Of a stretch of 38,929 bases of DNA, positions 8,334 to 18,200 are shown one piece after another. The stretch covers positions 1 to 38,929 of the forward strand of contig CAYVUI010000030.1 of NCBI GenBank assembly GCA_964454745.1, given 5' to 3'. The position numbers and the translations under genes were made by a program. The DNA comes from CAYVUI01 sp964454745 (lineage in GTDB: Bacteria > Planctomycetota > Phycisphaerae > Sedimentisphaerales > Anaerohalosphaeraceae). How positions within the stretch are numbered: position 1 is the stretch's first letter; each line of letters starts with the position of its first letter. The notes under the pieces are model-generated. The model was not told the DNA's origin and ran no database searches. It was given only the letters and a program-made list of their open reading frames with translations.

Positions 8334-8521
8334 CTAAGTTAGAAAATTGGTCAGATAGCGGACAAGAAGTTTCTTTGATTCGTCTTGAGCCCCATGTCTT
8401 GCTGGTGTGGGCCAATTGACTATCATTTCTTCGAGCTCCTCTGAGATACGTTTTGGGCTCCTTTTGGGCTTTATGCCTGAGTCATCATACTTCCCGACTA
8501 TCAGCTTGCGATGCAGGAGAA
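8334..8521 (-). pseudogene. Decayed IS transposase fragment (integrase-core type)
   Basis: Minus-strand translation gives LLHRKLIVGKYDDSG followed by KRSPKRISEELEEMIVN, matching the linker before the DDE catalytic core in one family of IS transposases (WHRKLIAxKYDGS, GRP, LIV). The next piece of the match, AHTSKTWGSRRIKET (family: N-x-x-WGYxRIxGAL), is in a neighbouring frame, so a frameshift has occurred. Upstream and downstream parts are gone and no terminal inverted repeats were found. It fills the gap between two convergent surface-protein genes. Identification rests on recalled family motifs. Confidence 0.5.
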
Positions 8522-8613
8522 ATTATGTTTTTTTACGGTATAAATAATGGGAAATGTCAGGTATATTTGTACCATACGCCATGCTATTGTTGAAGATGTA
8601 TAATCATGCAGGA

Positions 8614-9681
8614 TTATTGTCTTTTTGCAATTTTGGAAAGTATGATTCCGGACATAAGCATAAAAAGAGAGACAGGTTCAGGAACCGGCTGCCATAAAAC
8701 TGCATGAGTTTTTCCAAACTCATCTGTTGAACTGCCGACGACCTGTCCGGCATTATTGATACTATACGCCCGGCTGAAAGAGCCTCCGAGAGTTCCAAGA
8801 TTTACAAGATCGCCTTCTGTGTAGAGAAATGCATTGTAATAACCTTCCAAGGTTTCCGCCCAGCCGACTACATTTCCCAAATCATTGATTCCGTAAGCCC
8901 AGCTTTCTTCTCCGCCAAAGGTGCCTAAATCAACTAGTTCATTGGTATTCCACAAACATGCATGGACTGAACCTTCAATCGATTCGGTAAACAGGGCAAC
9001 CTGTCCATAATCGTTAATATCTCTGGCAATCCCCCAGGTTCCACCGGATAAAAGTGGCAGTTCTATAATTGAATCATTTGTCCATAAAGCAGGGCGGTTT
9101 TTGGCGTCTTGGTTCTGAGCGTATCCAACAGCTAAACCATAATTATTAATACCATATGCGGCACTTAACGGGCCGCCAAGGGTACCTAAATCATCAACCT
9201 GATCCCCATTCCAACGTGCAGCATGGTAGTATGGGCTTTCATCGTATGTAGACCATCCCGCAATTGTATTATTATTGTTTATCGAATAAGCCTGACTTTT
9301 TGAACCGCCAAGAGTTGAAAGTTCGTGCATTTGGGTGTCATAAAAGAAAGCCCGGGTACTGCCACTGTCAGTTTGAGACCATCCCACTACATTTCCATAG
9401 TCATTGATACCATAAGCACGGCTTTTCGAGCCTCCAAGGGTACCCAGATCCATTGGCTGTCCTATACCATTCCATTTTGTTGCATGCTCATTAAATAAAG
9501 TGATTCTCTCATAGCCGACTGAAATGCCATTGTTGTTTATGTCTTCAGATCTTGACCAAATGTCTGAAATAAAACCCAAATCAAAGATCTCATATTCTAT
9601 GGAAGCTGATGCTTGCATGGAAATAAACACAAAAACCATAGTTACCAGCATCCAATGCAGGCGATTACCCATTTGCATCAT
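8614..9681 (-). CDS. HAF-repeat extracellular protein with PEP-CTERM tail
   Basis: 355 aa. Signal peptide at residues 1-26 (LVTMVFVFISMQASA). The body has about seven HAF repeats, each of the form DLGTLGG-S-AYGIN--G-VVGW, a family predicted to form an extracellular beta-propeller-like fold. The C-terminus is a sorting signal: VPEPVSLFMLMSGIILSK plus a basic end, as recognised by exosortase for processing and surface attachment. The start at 9681 has GGAGAAGGAAG upstream. The gene lies 30 nt after the smaller PEP-CTERM gene on the same strand, so the two form an operon. The binding target is unknown. Confidence 0.9.
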   Translation of the reverse strand: MMQMGNRLHWMLVTMVFVFISMQASASIEYEIFDLGFISDIWSRSEDINNNGISVGYERITLFNEHATKWNGIGQPMDLGTLGGSKSRAYGINDYGNVVGWSQTDSGSTRAFFYDTQMHELSTLGGSKSQAYSINNNNTIAGWSTYDESPYYHAARWNGDQVDDLGTLGGPLSAAYGINNYGLAVGYAQNQDAKNRPALWTNDSIIELPLLSGGTWGIARDINDYGQVALFTESIEGSVHACLWNTNELVDLGTFGGEESWAYGINDLGNVVGWAETLEGYYNAFLYTEGDLVNLGTLGGSFSRAYSINNAGQVVGSSTDEFGKTHAVLWQPVPEPVSLFMLMSGIILSKIAKRQ

Positions 9682-9711
9682 TTTCTTCCTTCTCCGGTTT
9701 GATTGCTATTT

Positions 9712-10347
9712 CTATCTCATTTTTCGTATCAATCCAATACCTGCGGAAAAGAGAAGCAGAATGCCCGGCTCAGGAATGCAGCGTGTATCTACGTGGATTT
9801 CATCGATTACAGAGCCAAAAGAGGTATCAGAAGCAATATGAATCAAGTCTTCTGCTCCATCACTGGCAATTGACCATTTTGTAAAACTCAGCATCCAACT
9901 TCCTAAATCAATAGATTCCACAAGGCTAATCTGTTGGTCAACAAGCTGGCCTCCTTCGAGTTCAATAAGAGGTGGTTGGCTCAAAGACTGAAAGTAGACA
10001 ACCTGGACCCAAATTTCTCTAACTGCATATGAATCACTGCAGTTATCAATAGTGAGATCAATTACTCCACCAGTGGTCCCAATATCCCACATTCCGGTTC
10101 TTGTACCTAATCCTGGATCATCAATCCACCCGCTGGCAAAAGTCCCCTGGGTAATTACCGCCTGCGCAGTCCCAAACGGATTATTTATCGGATTTGCAGT
10201 AACTGGATTATCAGCTGTTTCAAATCCCCACATTTGGTACGATGTCTGGCTCTGGCCTCTCCAACCAGGAATTTCCTGAGCTTGTGCAGTTGTAACAAAA
10301 AGCAAAACAAGTACGAAGCCAATACAAATCATTTGACACTTGTTCAT
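9712..10347 (-). CDS. Small exported PEP-CTERM protein (WRGQ family)
   Basis: 211 aa. Signal peptide 1-23 (FVLVLLFVTTAQA), a mature domain that starts with PGWRGQSQTSYQMWGFETAD, and a PEP-CTERM tail CIPEPGILLLFSAGIGLIRK. The domain is clearly homologous to the 257-aa protein at 26488-27261: shared WRGQ, W-FE, AVIT, GTRTGMWDIGT/QQTGIWDIGT, VVYFQ/VIYFEGL, SFTKWSI/SLTKWKI and GSVIDEIHVDT motifs. That paralogue ends in a dockerin-like tail instead of PEP-CTERM. GGAGGGGAG precedes the ATG. It is first in a two-gene operon with the HAF-repeat gene. Function unknown; a beta-sandwich surface protein seems likely. Confidence 0.85.
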   Translation of the reverse strand: MNKCQMICIGFVLVLLFVTTAQAQEIPGWRGQSQTSYQMWGFETADNPVTANPINNPFGTAQAVITQGTFASGWIDDPGLGTRTGMWDIGTTGGVIDLTIDNCSDSYAVREIWVQVVYFQSLSQPPLIELEGGQLVDQQISLVESIDLGSWMLSFTKWSIASDGAEDLIHIASDTSFGSVIDEIHVDTRCIPEPGILLLFSAGIGLIRKMR

Positions 10348-10618
10348 TTCACTCTCCCCTCCAGCTATATTAAATTGTCATACAAATAAAGAACAGAAGG
10401 GTGAATCCATCGATTCCCCATATACTTGTAGAAGACCTCCATGAATCAAAATACTATATTTCCTTGTCCGATTATCTTAATATTTAAGGGTATTCAAGTC
10501 AAGATAAATCGATTTTACACAGAAGAATATCATAAAAAGTCAATAAATATGGCTTATTTGTGTATAAATTCACTTTTTTGGGGACCTTACTTTTTTTTGA
10601 GGGAAATTTTTTTAAAAA

Positions 10619-12276
10619 GAAAAAGGCCGAAGTCTGGATTGACTCCGGCCTTTTCGAACAAATGGTCATTACGGTTTTTGGTTATTGAGAATCTCCATAC
10701 TTGAAGTAGTTCTTGCGGAAGATGACGAAATCAGCAAAGTTAACCACACCGTTGCCGTCCGCATCAATACAGTCACAGATACTGTTCGTAGCCACTTCCT
10801 TCAAATAGCAGCCTTTCAGTAAAGCAAAGTCGAGGATGTTTACCGTATTGGAATTATTGAAATCTCCGCCCTTGAGGAAGTGAGTCCCCGTGAAGTTCGC
10901 ATTCACCACCTGGCCGTTGCCATCCAGTGTCAGTCCGGTCAGTTTCCGACGCAGATGCGAACAGGTTTTGGCACTTAACCCCGTAACCCCATCCGGAACA
11001 TCCGTTAATACATAGGGAACCTGAGGGACCAGGGGCGGCAGAATTCGAGCTGGAAAATGTATTGTCATCGTCCAGCTTTCTGTATTGGAACCAGTGGCTA
11101 TGAAAACAACTTCTTTATCAAGCCCGGCTGCCATGGGATGCAGTTCCTCGAGTTCAATCAAGCCCGAGATCTGGTTCTTGTTGATCGAGAACGTATCTAC
11201 CTTCGGATCTGCAATATTGCCTGCCGTATCCATTAAGCCGATGACATTTATCGCTGCGATGCCGTTGGCTGTAGTGGGTGTAACCTCAATGCTGTACTGG
11301 TAGGCATCCGGACCGTTTGGACCAACATACGTGACCGTAAACGGACTGGCATCGGCATCCTGTACCTCCACAACCGGAGGTGCGGCCACACCACAGAGAT
11401 TATCCGAGGTGGTAACCTCGATCAGCACAGTACCTTGTACCGCGTTTGGCTTAAATGGAGCCGGAGTCAGGTCTGCTCCGCCATCCTGGGTGGCCGTGAT
11501 ATTGACGACTTCCGGTGCCAGACTGTCAATACAGAAATCCGCCACAGAGAATCCTTCGCCGATATTGCCTGCACAGTCTGAGACCGAGACTCTCAGGACC
11601 GCACCGCAGAGGTTAATCTCCGGCACATCCCAGAGGTAGGAACCATCGTTTCGTTCATTCTCAGCGATGAGAACCCACTGATTGCCATCGTAATACTCCA
11701 GTGTAACCGCATCCTGGGGGAAGCAATCATTTTCGTCGACCGCGACCCAAATCAGTTCAAATGGTGAACCGCCCGGGATGCACTGTTCCTGGAGGAAAGA
11801 TCGGACATCCACAACCGGAGGAGTACCGTCAATAACAATATCCTGGCTGTCCCGCTTATTGGGATAGACGGGATTGGCAAAGATATCGGCAAAGATGGTT
11901 TCCTCAACATCGCTGACATCCGGACGGAAGATCATCTGGGTGATACCTTCCGTTCCATTGGAAGTCAGTTCAATCTTGGCCACGGTACCGTCTTCCTGGG
12001 TGCCTTCGTAGAGTTCATCGAGATGGATACCCACGGCAACATCCATGTCTCCTTCCACGGTCCAGATGTTGTAAATCAGCTCATCCCAGGGATAACCGCC
12101 TGCGACGACCACCGGAGAACCGGCGCCGCTGGGCTCCGAGACGAAGTAGGTAGAGTCAAAGTTCATCACTGCCTGGCATCCGTAGACCGGCTGCATCAAG
12201 CATAGTGCATTCATATCAATCAAGACGGAATCATGCGGCTGGATGTAGATCGGATCCGGACCCGTACCGGTATCCA
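10619..12276. repeat. Copy A of a 1,658-bp direct repeat that appears identical
   Basis: The block matches 22238-23895 at a constant offset of 11,619 bp; I found no substitution or indel, and open frames on the opposite strand also give identical translations. It starts at the terminator hairpin, spans the last 531 codons of the VWA protein, and ends within a codon just before LDTGTGPDP. Outside both edges the sequences diverge at once. The boundary inside coding sequence and the inclusion of the terminator suggest a recent duplication or gene conversion. Confidence 0.95.
10620..10654 (-). terminator. Rho-independent terminator, copy A (bidirectional shape)
   Basis: Minus strand: AAAAGGCCGGAGTC, 6-nt loop, GACTTCGGCCTTTTT. 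This is a 10-bp G/C-rich stem with one G-U pair flanked by A and T runs. It lies about 27 nt after the stop codon of the VWA/dockerin gene. Confidence 0.9.
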
Positions 12277-14245
12277 GTACAAGGTCGTTATAACATACGC
12301 ATTCCATTAGTACTGCCGGATTGCCTCTTCCTGCAACAGGCCAGGTAGCTGTTACACCATGATTGTCTTTGACGCTTACATAATATTCAATACCAGTAGT
12401 TCCCGAAGGACACTCATTTGCATCAACAAAAGTGCTTACCTGAACACTGGTATCTTGCGCACTATACTGCCCACTGTAAGCATTACGCCAGACTAGTTGA
12501 CCCAGCGGTCTCCAGAAAAGATCAACTTGAGAAACATGGTTGGTTACATCATCACAGTCAATCACAAATTCAACAATACTGTTGGGTTCATAACAGGGTT
12601 TGCTACAGGTAACCGCAATGCCCGGAGCGACATTAGGCAGGACTGCGATCTGGTGAGGATTCGATTCAGGTTCGGAGGAGGGGTTCGTCGAGTTTTTGTC
12701 ACCATCAGTCGCGAAAATATAATAATCAATACCCGGAGTAATCACTATATTCGATGGTACAGTTGCACGCCAAATATTGTTCGGGCTAGGAGTCATGTTA
12801 ATTGAGGTATAATTTGCAACTCCAGTAGTTCTTACAAATAGTATAACTGAGCTAACATATGGACTCGCACAATCAGTAACTTCAGCGCAAATTAACTGTG
12901 GATCATTTTCAATAACAGGAGTGTTATGCAAATCAATCGTGTGCTGTGTCAGCTTGATTTTTGGACTTGCATTAGGGGTGTAATAGAAATCCTCCATGTC
13001 AGAACACGTGGAAGTTCCCTGGTTAAAAATTTCATGCGTCGCGGTTATCTCAACATGTCTTTGGGCACAGTCTTCCACCGGGTTATCCGTCTCATAAAAC
13101 ACAACGTAATCCCCAACAATATCATCCCAGATCTCCGCAAGCAGATTATTAATGTCCGCTGTTACAGAGTCGTATTTGCCAGGAGGATTACTGCAGTTGA
13201 TAAGAAAGCTGGTGTAATCAGAATGATTTGAAGCTGCAAAAACCCGAGCCTCTTCGTTACTTATCTTCTGACAGACATTTATATCACCACCTGGGATATA
13301 ACACCCACTGTCGTTATCCTCATCAGTTATGATAACAATAACCTTAAGGAAACCTGGACGCCACAAAAGGCTCGCATCAGTCAGCGAATGGTAAACCGCA
13401 CAAAACCCGGGTTCCGTGCCCCCCCCTGCACTTAACGAACCAACGGCATTCTCAAATACAGTCACATCATCGGTAAAGGATTGATACGTATAAGGCTGGC
13501 CGTAACCATGCGGTCCTCCGTTTTGACCGAAGCTTACAATAGCAAGTCGATAGTCCACATTATCGGCTTCGAGAGCCTGGGCGAAACTGCGAACATTGTT
13601 TTTTACTTGGTTAATTTCCTCACCCATACTTCCGCTGGTATCAATACAGAAAACCACATCCACACCAAACTGACGGATTAATTGAAATGCCTGTGGTCGG
13701 GAATCCTCTGTAACAAAAAAATCATCTACAGTCAGGTCACTAATCACACTACCACTGCTGTCTTCCGCCTTTAGGGTTGCATAGATCCACGGGAATGTCG
13801 AAGTCTCCGTGTCCTTCAAAATCAGGTCAAGCCCACAGCCTGGCCCTCCAGTACTAGAAATATTGGCATCCTCACTAACTGAGGGTTCGACTTGAATCAA
13901 CAACTCAACCGGAGTTTTTTCCAGCACAGTCTCACTTACATCCAGCGCAAAGACTTGTACAGTTTCCCAAGTGTTAGTGGCTATATTACTAAGCTTAATA
14001 ATCGACAGCGAACCGGGAAAATCTTCACTGTGCACAACCGTACCGCTTGTATCATAACATTCGACTCTAAAACTACTGACATTTTTCACCGAAGGAAACA
14101 TTTCTAGAGTAGAAGTATCCGTCGCTGAATCATAACTAATCTTCAGATCCATACTAAAAAACACTTCTGAGCTTGCTTGTGCAAGCATGCAAATGTAAAG
14201 AACATTAACAATTGCCAACCATTTTATTTTTTGTTCATTTTTCAT
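10682..14245 (-). CDS. Giant secreted VWA / cohesin-like / Ig-like / dockerin protein
   Basis: 1,187 aa. Signal peptide 1-24 (VLYICMLAQA). Residues about 195-390 are a von Willebrand A domain with an intact MIDAS (DTSGSMG, D202-M207) and ITDED further on, so metal-dependent ligand binding is expected. Residues 400-655 hold Ig-like segments (PNVAPGIAVTCSKPCYEPNS). From residue 657 to the end the protein is identical to the C-terminus of the 1,365-aa protein at 22301-26398. That shared part holds a cohesin-like domain (HDSVLIDMNALCLMQPVYGC, FRPDVSDVEETIFADIF), Ig-like domains and a C-terminal dockerin pair (GDFNNSNTVNILDFAL, DADGNGVVNFADFVIF). AGGAGGG lies 8 nt before the ATG. Likely a surface scaffold or adhesin. 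Confidence 0.88.
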   Translation of the reverse strand: MKNEQKIKWLAIVNVLYICMLAQASSEVFFSMDLKISYDSATDTSTLEMFPSVKNVSSFRVECYDTSGTVVHSEDFPGSLSIIKLSNIATNTWETVQVFALDVSETVLEKTPVELLIQVEPSVSEDANISSTGGPGCGLDLILKDTETSTFPWIYATLKAEDSSGSVISDLTVDDFFVTEDSRPQAFQLIRQFGVDVVFCIDTSGSMGEEINQVKNNVRSFAQALEADNVDYRLAIVSFGQNGGPHGYGQPYTYQSFTDDVTVFENAVGSLSAGGGTEPGFCAVYHSLTDASLLWRPGFLKVIVIITDEDNDSGCYIPGGDINVCQKISNEEARVFAASNHSDYTSFLINCSNPPGKYDSVTADINNLLAEIWDDIVGDYVVFYETDNPVEDCAQRHVEITATHEIFNQGTSTCSDMEDFYYTPNASPKIKLTQHTIDLHNTPVIENDPQLICAEVTDCASPYVSSVILFVRTTGVANYTSINMTPSPNNIWRATVPSNIVITPGIDYYIFATDGDKNSTNPSSEPESNPHQIAVLPNVAPGIAVTCSKPCYEPNSIVEFVIDCDDVTNHVSQVDLFWRPLGQLVWRNAYSGQYSAQDTSVQVSTFVDANECPSGTTGIEYYVSVKDNHGVTATWPVAGRGNPAVLMECVCYNDLVLDTGTGPDPIYIQPHDSVLIDMNALCLMQPVYGCQAVMNFDSTYFVSEPSGAGSPVVVAGGYPWDELIYNIWTVEGDMDVAVGIHLDELYEGTQEDGTVAKIELTSNGTEGITQMIFRPDVSDVEETIFADIFANPVYPNKRDSQDIVIDGTPPVVDVRSFLQEQCIPGGSPFELIWVAVDENDCFPQDAVTLEYYDGNQWVLIAENERNDGSYLWDVPEINLCGAVLRVSVSDCAGNIGEGFSVADFCIDSLAPEVVNITATQDGGADLTPAPFKPNAVQGTVLIEVTTSDNLCGVAAPPVVEVQDADASPFTVTYVGPNGPDAYQYSIEVTPTTANGIAAINVIGLMDTAGNIADPKVDTFSINKNQISGLIELEELHPMAAGLDKEVVFIATGSNTESWTMTIHFPARILPPLVPQVPYVLTDVPDGVTGLSAKTCSHLRRKLTGLTLDGNGQVVNANFTGTHFLKGGDFNNSNTVNILDFALLKGCYLKEVATNSICDCIDADGNGVVNFADFVIFRKNYFKYGDSQ

Positions 14246-14428
14246 TGTTTCTATCCCTCCTGAAACAAATAGAAATTAAAATAGACATATTACGTCCAAA
14301 CTATGGACAAAAAATCTCCAATGCAACAATAAGTTGGTTGCTCCGAAAATACACTCCAATTGTATTTATGCTCATAAATATATTTTGTTATAAAATTGCT
14401 GACTTTGATTTATGAGCGCAAAAACAGA

Positions 14429-14491
14429 TCAGGGTCCAGCTGCCGGACAATTAATATCGGGGAAAATTGTCCCCATAAACGTTAAATTCAT
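14429..14491 (-). pseudogene. Orphan translation start left from a replaced gene head
   Basis: The ATG at 14491 keeps the AAAGGAGAAAACA ribosome site that serves the large gene at locus B (start 26398), but here it opens only a 20-codon frame (MNLTFMGTIFPDINCPAAGP) before TGA. The upstream 89-bp block is 88/89 identical to locus B, whereas downstream sequence is unrelated. I read it as the stump of an older head gene removed when the VWA gene took its place. Confidence 0.5.
14445..14472. repeat. REP-like inverted repeat at the head-replacement junction
   Basis: GGACAATT (14445-14452) and AATTGTCC (14465-14472) are perfect 8-bp arms around a 12-nt loop, extended by GGGG/CCCC-type flanks. It sits exactly where homology between loci A and B breaks off. 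It could be a REP/IS-end relic or a recombination hot spot; a second copy was not found in the window. Confidence 0.4.
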
Positions 14492-14577
14492 TGTTTTCTC
14501 CTTTCGTTCCATTTCGCTTGATACTTTTACTTGCAATCTATGATTAACTATCTGTGCCGAAAAAATTTAAAGTCTGC
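14489..14577. repeat. Start-proximal 89-bp block, copy A
   Basis: Aligned with 26396-26484 without gaps; only one substitution seen (88/89). At locus B this block is the whole spacer between the WRGQ-dockerin gene and the start of the large dockerin gene, including its ribosome site. Here it lies between the decayed WRGQ gene and the orphan start. Confidence 0.9.
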
Positions 14578-14581
14578 ATTG

Positions 14582-14763
14582 TTAATTGTTGATCTCAGCA
14601 CGACAAAGAAATAATCTTCATAATCCACTATACTGTAAAATGGAGCAAGATCTCTCTATACTGCCTTTTGTCAACGACAGCATCATTTTCAGGAAGATAA
14701 CAACCAATTACCTTACCTGGCCATCTCCAGTAATTTTAGCCTCTAACTTCTGTCACTGTTCAT
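14582..14763 (-). pseudogene. Decayed WRGQ/dockerin gene (remnant of a copy of 26488-27261)
   Basis: Reading on the minus strand, start-side sequence (TTCATACTTA, 14760-14769) and stop-side sequence (TTGTTAATT, 14580-14588) align with both ends of the intact gene at locus B. Only the dockerin end survives (for example + strand TTACCTGGCCATCTCC, also at locus B). About 590 bp of the coding body are missing, and the joined frame stops after six codons. The flanks on both sides also align with locus B. This is a deletion derivative of a formerly intact paralogue. Confidence 0.8.
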
Positions 14764-14882
14764 ACTTATCCTTCTATCCGCTAATAATTATGCGCATACA
14801 CTCCCTTAAATAATCGGCAGGTTTTACTGCCGAAAAAGAAGTTTGTGCTAAATTTTTCCATCCAGAAAACACTTTGATTCCA

Positions 14883-14950
14883 GATAAGAACTTAGTACTG
14901 AAAAGTACAATCAGGATTGACTAAGACTAACCCTCTCTCCAAATGTGCCC
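14883..14950 (-). promoter_or_regulatory. Conserved 68-nt upstream element, copy A
   Basis: Aligned with 27383-27450 with only 3 differences in 68 positions, while the sequence on both sides is clearly more diverged. It contains GTACT-GAAA-AGTAC (a 5-bp stem with a 4-nt loop) and the distant pair CTTAGT/ACTAAG. It lies 120 nt upstream of the dead WRGQ remnant, in the expected promoter position for the minus-strand operon. Candidate transcription-factor site or structured leader; the rest of the 14246-15256 gap holds the remnant described here and an A/T-rich stretch. Confidence 0.6.
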
Positions 14951-15175
14951 ATATCAAAATACATATATAAGTCGTTACACATAAAAAGTCAAGAGGTTTT
15001 TAACTATATTCATGAATAAATAGCAATGTCAATTTCTCTTTTCAGAATGCAAGAAAATTGAGTATTTATACCTACATGTCAAATATATTAATACGCAAAA
15101 TAGTTAATCATTTTTAAAGAGAAAGTGAAGAATTAGAAAAATTGTGTAGTAATACATTTTCCTTCTACTTACAAT

Positions 15176-15184
15176 TGTTATAAT
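15176..15184 (+). promoter_or_regulatory. Extended -10 promoter upstream of the transglutaminase-like gene
   Basis: TGTTATAAT: a perfect TATAAT (15179-15184) with the TG of an extended -10. No good -35 is present at 17 bp. It lies 73 bp before the start codon at 15257, with a leader that contains the strong AAAAGGAG ribosome site. Confidence 0.5.
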
Positions 15185-15256
15185 CTAACTTAAGGCTTGC
15201 CCTTGTGTGCGATGGAATAAGAAACGATGATATCGTCATTTTTAAAAGGAGAAAAA

Positions 15257-18200
15257 ATGCTGAGTTCATCACGCCATAAACATCGGATAAAAACTTCCTT
15301 TTTGTATTTATTAGGATGCTTTATTTTTTTAGGAATTCCTATACATTTGCCGGATACATTACAAGCAAAACAACGGGAGCCTTTCATGAATAGCCGGCGA
15401 TTCAATAACGCCGAAACTCCAGCTCTTGAGAATGGATATGACCTTCAATTGCAACTGGTAAATCTTGCTGCAGAAGTGAATGAGACTTTAGCGGTTATGG
15501 AGGAGTCTCTGATACACGGCTTGCATATTCGAAAAGAACGAATCGCATTAGTGAAACTAAGAATACAATTAGCAAGTTTGAACAAGAAGATATATCAATA
15601 TTATATGAAAGTGCAACAACACTGTGAAGAGAACCATCTGCCGTATATTGCTTTTCAGAGAGTTAATAATTCATTAGACAATTACAACACCACTCGTAAT
15701 ACAATCATTCAAGCTATGAATATTGTTTTAAATCGTAATAAACAATATGATTTCCCTTTAATTGCTCGTATCAGAAAGTCTCGTGAGATATTGGATGGAA
15801 TACAAATTAAGGTCGAGCCGGATCTTGATAAGAGTAAACCTGCGACATTAGAAAAACGAAGACTTCAAGATGTTCAGCCCATAGCCTTTGATCCTAACAT
15901 ATCCACCGTCAATGTAACGATAGCTGCGGCAGTTGAACCACCTGTTATGTCAGACTTATTGGAAACTATGGGTGTTCAAATTACAGATGAAATCATTGCA
16001 GAAGCAAATAAATTAGGTCATTCGCCATTGGTAATCTATGAATATGTTAGGAATCAATTTGAATTTCAACCTTATTATGGTTCAAGAAAGGGCTCTACAG
16101 AAACTCTGCGACAACGATGCGGTAACGACTATGACCTAGCCAGCCTGACAATTGCACTCTTACGAGCTTCAGGAATAGAGGCAAGATATGCAACTGGGAC
16201 GGTGCAGATGCCCGTTGAACACGTAACAAGTTGGCTTGGAGTGGATGATCCATATGTGGCATGGAGTATTCTATCAACGCTGGGTTTCGAAGGAACGAGA
16301 ATCAATGATGATGGGACCCTTGTGGCACTTCGATGCCCAAAAGTATGGGTAGAAGCTTATGTTTCCAGAGGAAGGGCCGGTAAGGCTTGGGTTCCGCTGG
16401 ACCCGTCCTTTAAACTCCATGAAATAGACCCCGGTATGGATATTCCTGCCCTGATGAGTTTTGACGCTCAAGGATTCATTGATGAATACGTAACTCCTAC
16501 TGATCCGGCCGTGGTGTTACCTCGAGAAGAGACCGTTTTAGAATTATTCAGGCAGGAGATCGCTGATTACCTGGCATTGAACGATCCCAATGAAACCGTT
16601 GAATCAGTAAAACGAACACAGGAGATTATTCCCGAAGATCTTGGACTGCTTCCCGCATCTTTACCCTATAAAGTCATCTCACGTGATGCTTCATTCAGTG
16701 AAATCCCAGCAGATAAAGTATACCAAATCCGCATCCATTTATACCAAGGTGGAACTCTGATCGATAGAACGTACGAATTGCCTGAAATCGCTGGAGAACG
16801 GATCACGATAAGCTGGGAAGGAGCGACACCGTCAGATGTCAGCATCATTGAAAGTTACGGGGCTTTATTGGGCACACCCCCAAATCTTGTGGACATTAAG
16901 CCCGTTCTCAAAATTGGAGGTCAAATTGAAGCTGTCGGCGCTTTCAGTGTGGGGGCAGGTACAAAAGCCACTTGTGATATTCATTTTATGCCTGCTGTCA
17001 ATGGTTCAATGCCTCAAAATCCGATTCCTCTTGTCCAGAATGAGATGATATGCGGTGATTACAAAACGATCTGCTTGGCTGTACATGGCACATCTAACCC
17101 TCTGTTCCGACCGACGGATGCCAATGACACTGAAGATTTTATTGCAAAACTCAGGTATGCAACAGGGATTGGGTATTTGCAGAAATGTATTGATACGGAA
17201 AATGAATTGGGTGCCCTGTTTGGGGTTAAGGTGGTCAACGATGTGGATTGCGCCATTATCCAGGATCAGATTCCGGTGACTTTACTTGGCGGTAATCCCG
17301 ATAGCTGGGAATGGAAAGGCCTTCGCATTGACGCAGATCGAAAGTTCACCGGAAATTGGCGGGTAGACTCGCTCGAACCCCCTTGCGGCCCGGAAGATAA
17401 GGCCGTCAACCTTCTTGCGGGAACGGATAGCTCCGTCTTTGAGCACAAAACGTTTGAAAATGATATGTACCACGAGTCCGTCAGCACACTCAAAGTGCTC
17501 CAGCTTGCATTTGATCAGGGAATTCCGATATACGAACGATGGAACAGCACTACGCTTCCGGCAGGTATAACCCTGCCTGTAGAAATTCAAAATGCCATTA
17601 TATCGGCCATCGCATCAGGCAATGTGGTGACGTTTCCTGCCCATGAAATCACTCATTATAATTGGACCGGTACCGGCTATATCGATGTGAATCCTTGTAA
17701 TGGTGCCGCTGCTTATATTCTAACCGATGATCTTAGTGGCGGTTCCACAGTCGATACATGGGAAGATCCAATTTTCTGGTGGGGCCCTGCAAAAGAATGG
17801 ATTGAAGGGGATATCGAAACTCCGAAGGCCGACTCTCCGAATGAGCCGGAAGCTTTGTTTCCCAAAACATGTCGTGACAATCTGGTATTTTTGTATAAAT
17901 TACGTGTTAAATTTAAAAACCAGGATAATTATACAGATTGGATTTGGTACAGGCATGAGTACCACCCTCCATATCTAATGCAACCTGACCATTATACACT
18001 GAAGGTAGGAGATAAAAGTCCGCCATCGGTTGATGCAAATCCTCAGGGTTCATCTAATGAAAATGAACGCAAAATTACGATTTATGATGTGGAAATACGT
18101 GGTGAGGGAGACTCAGACCCGCCTCAGTATATTCCAGTGGAACCAAATGATCCACAAATGTTACCAATCAGTGAATCTTTCGAAGCAAAAGTAATTCCTG

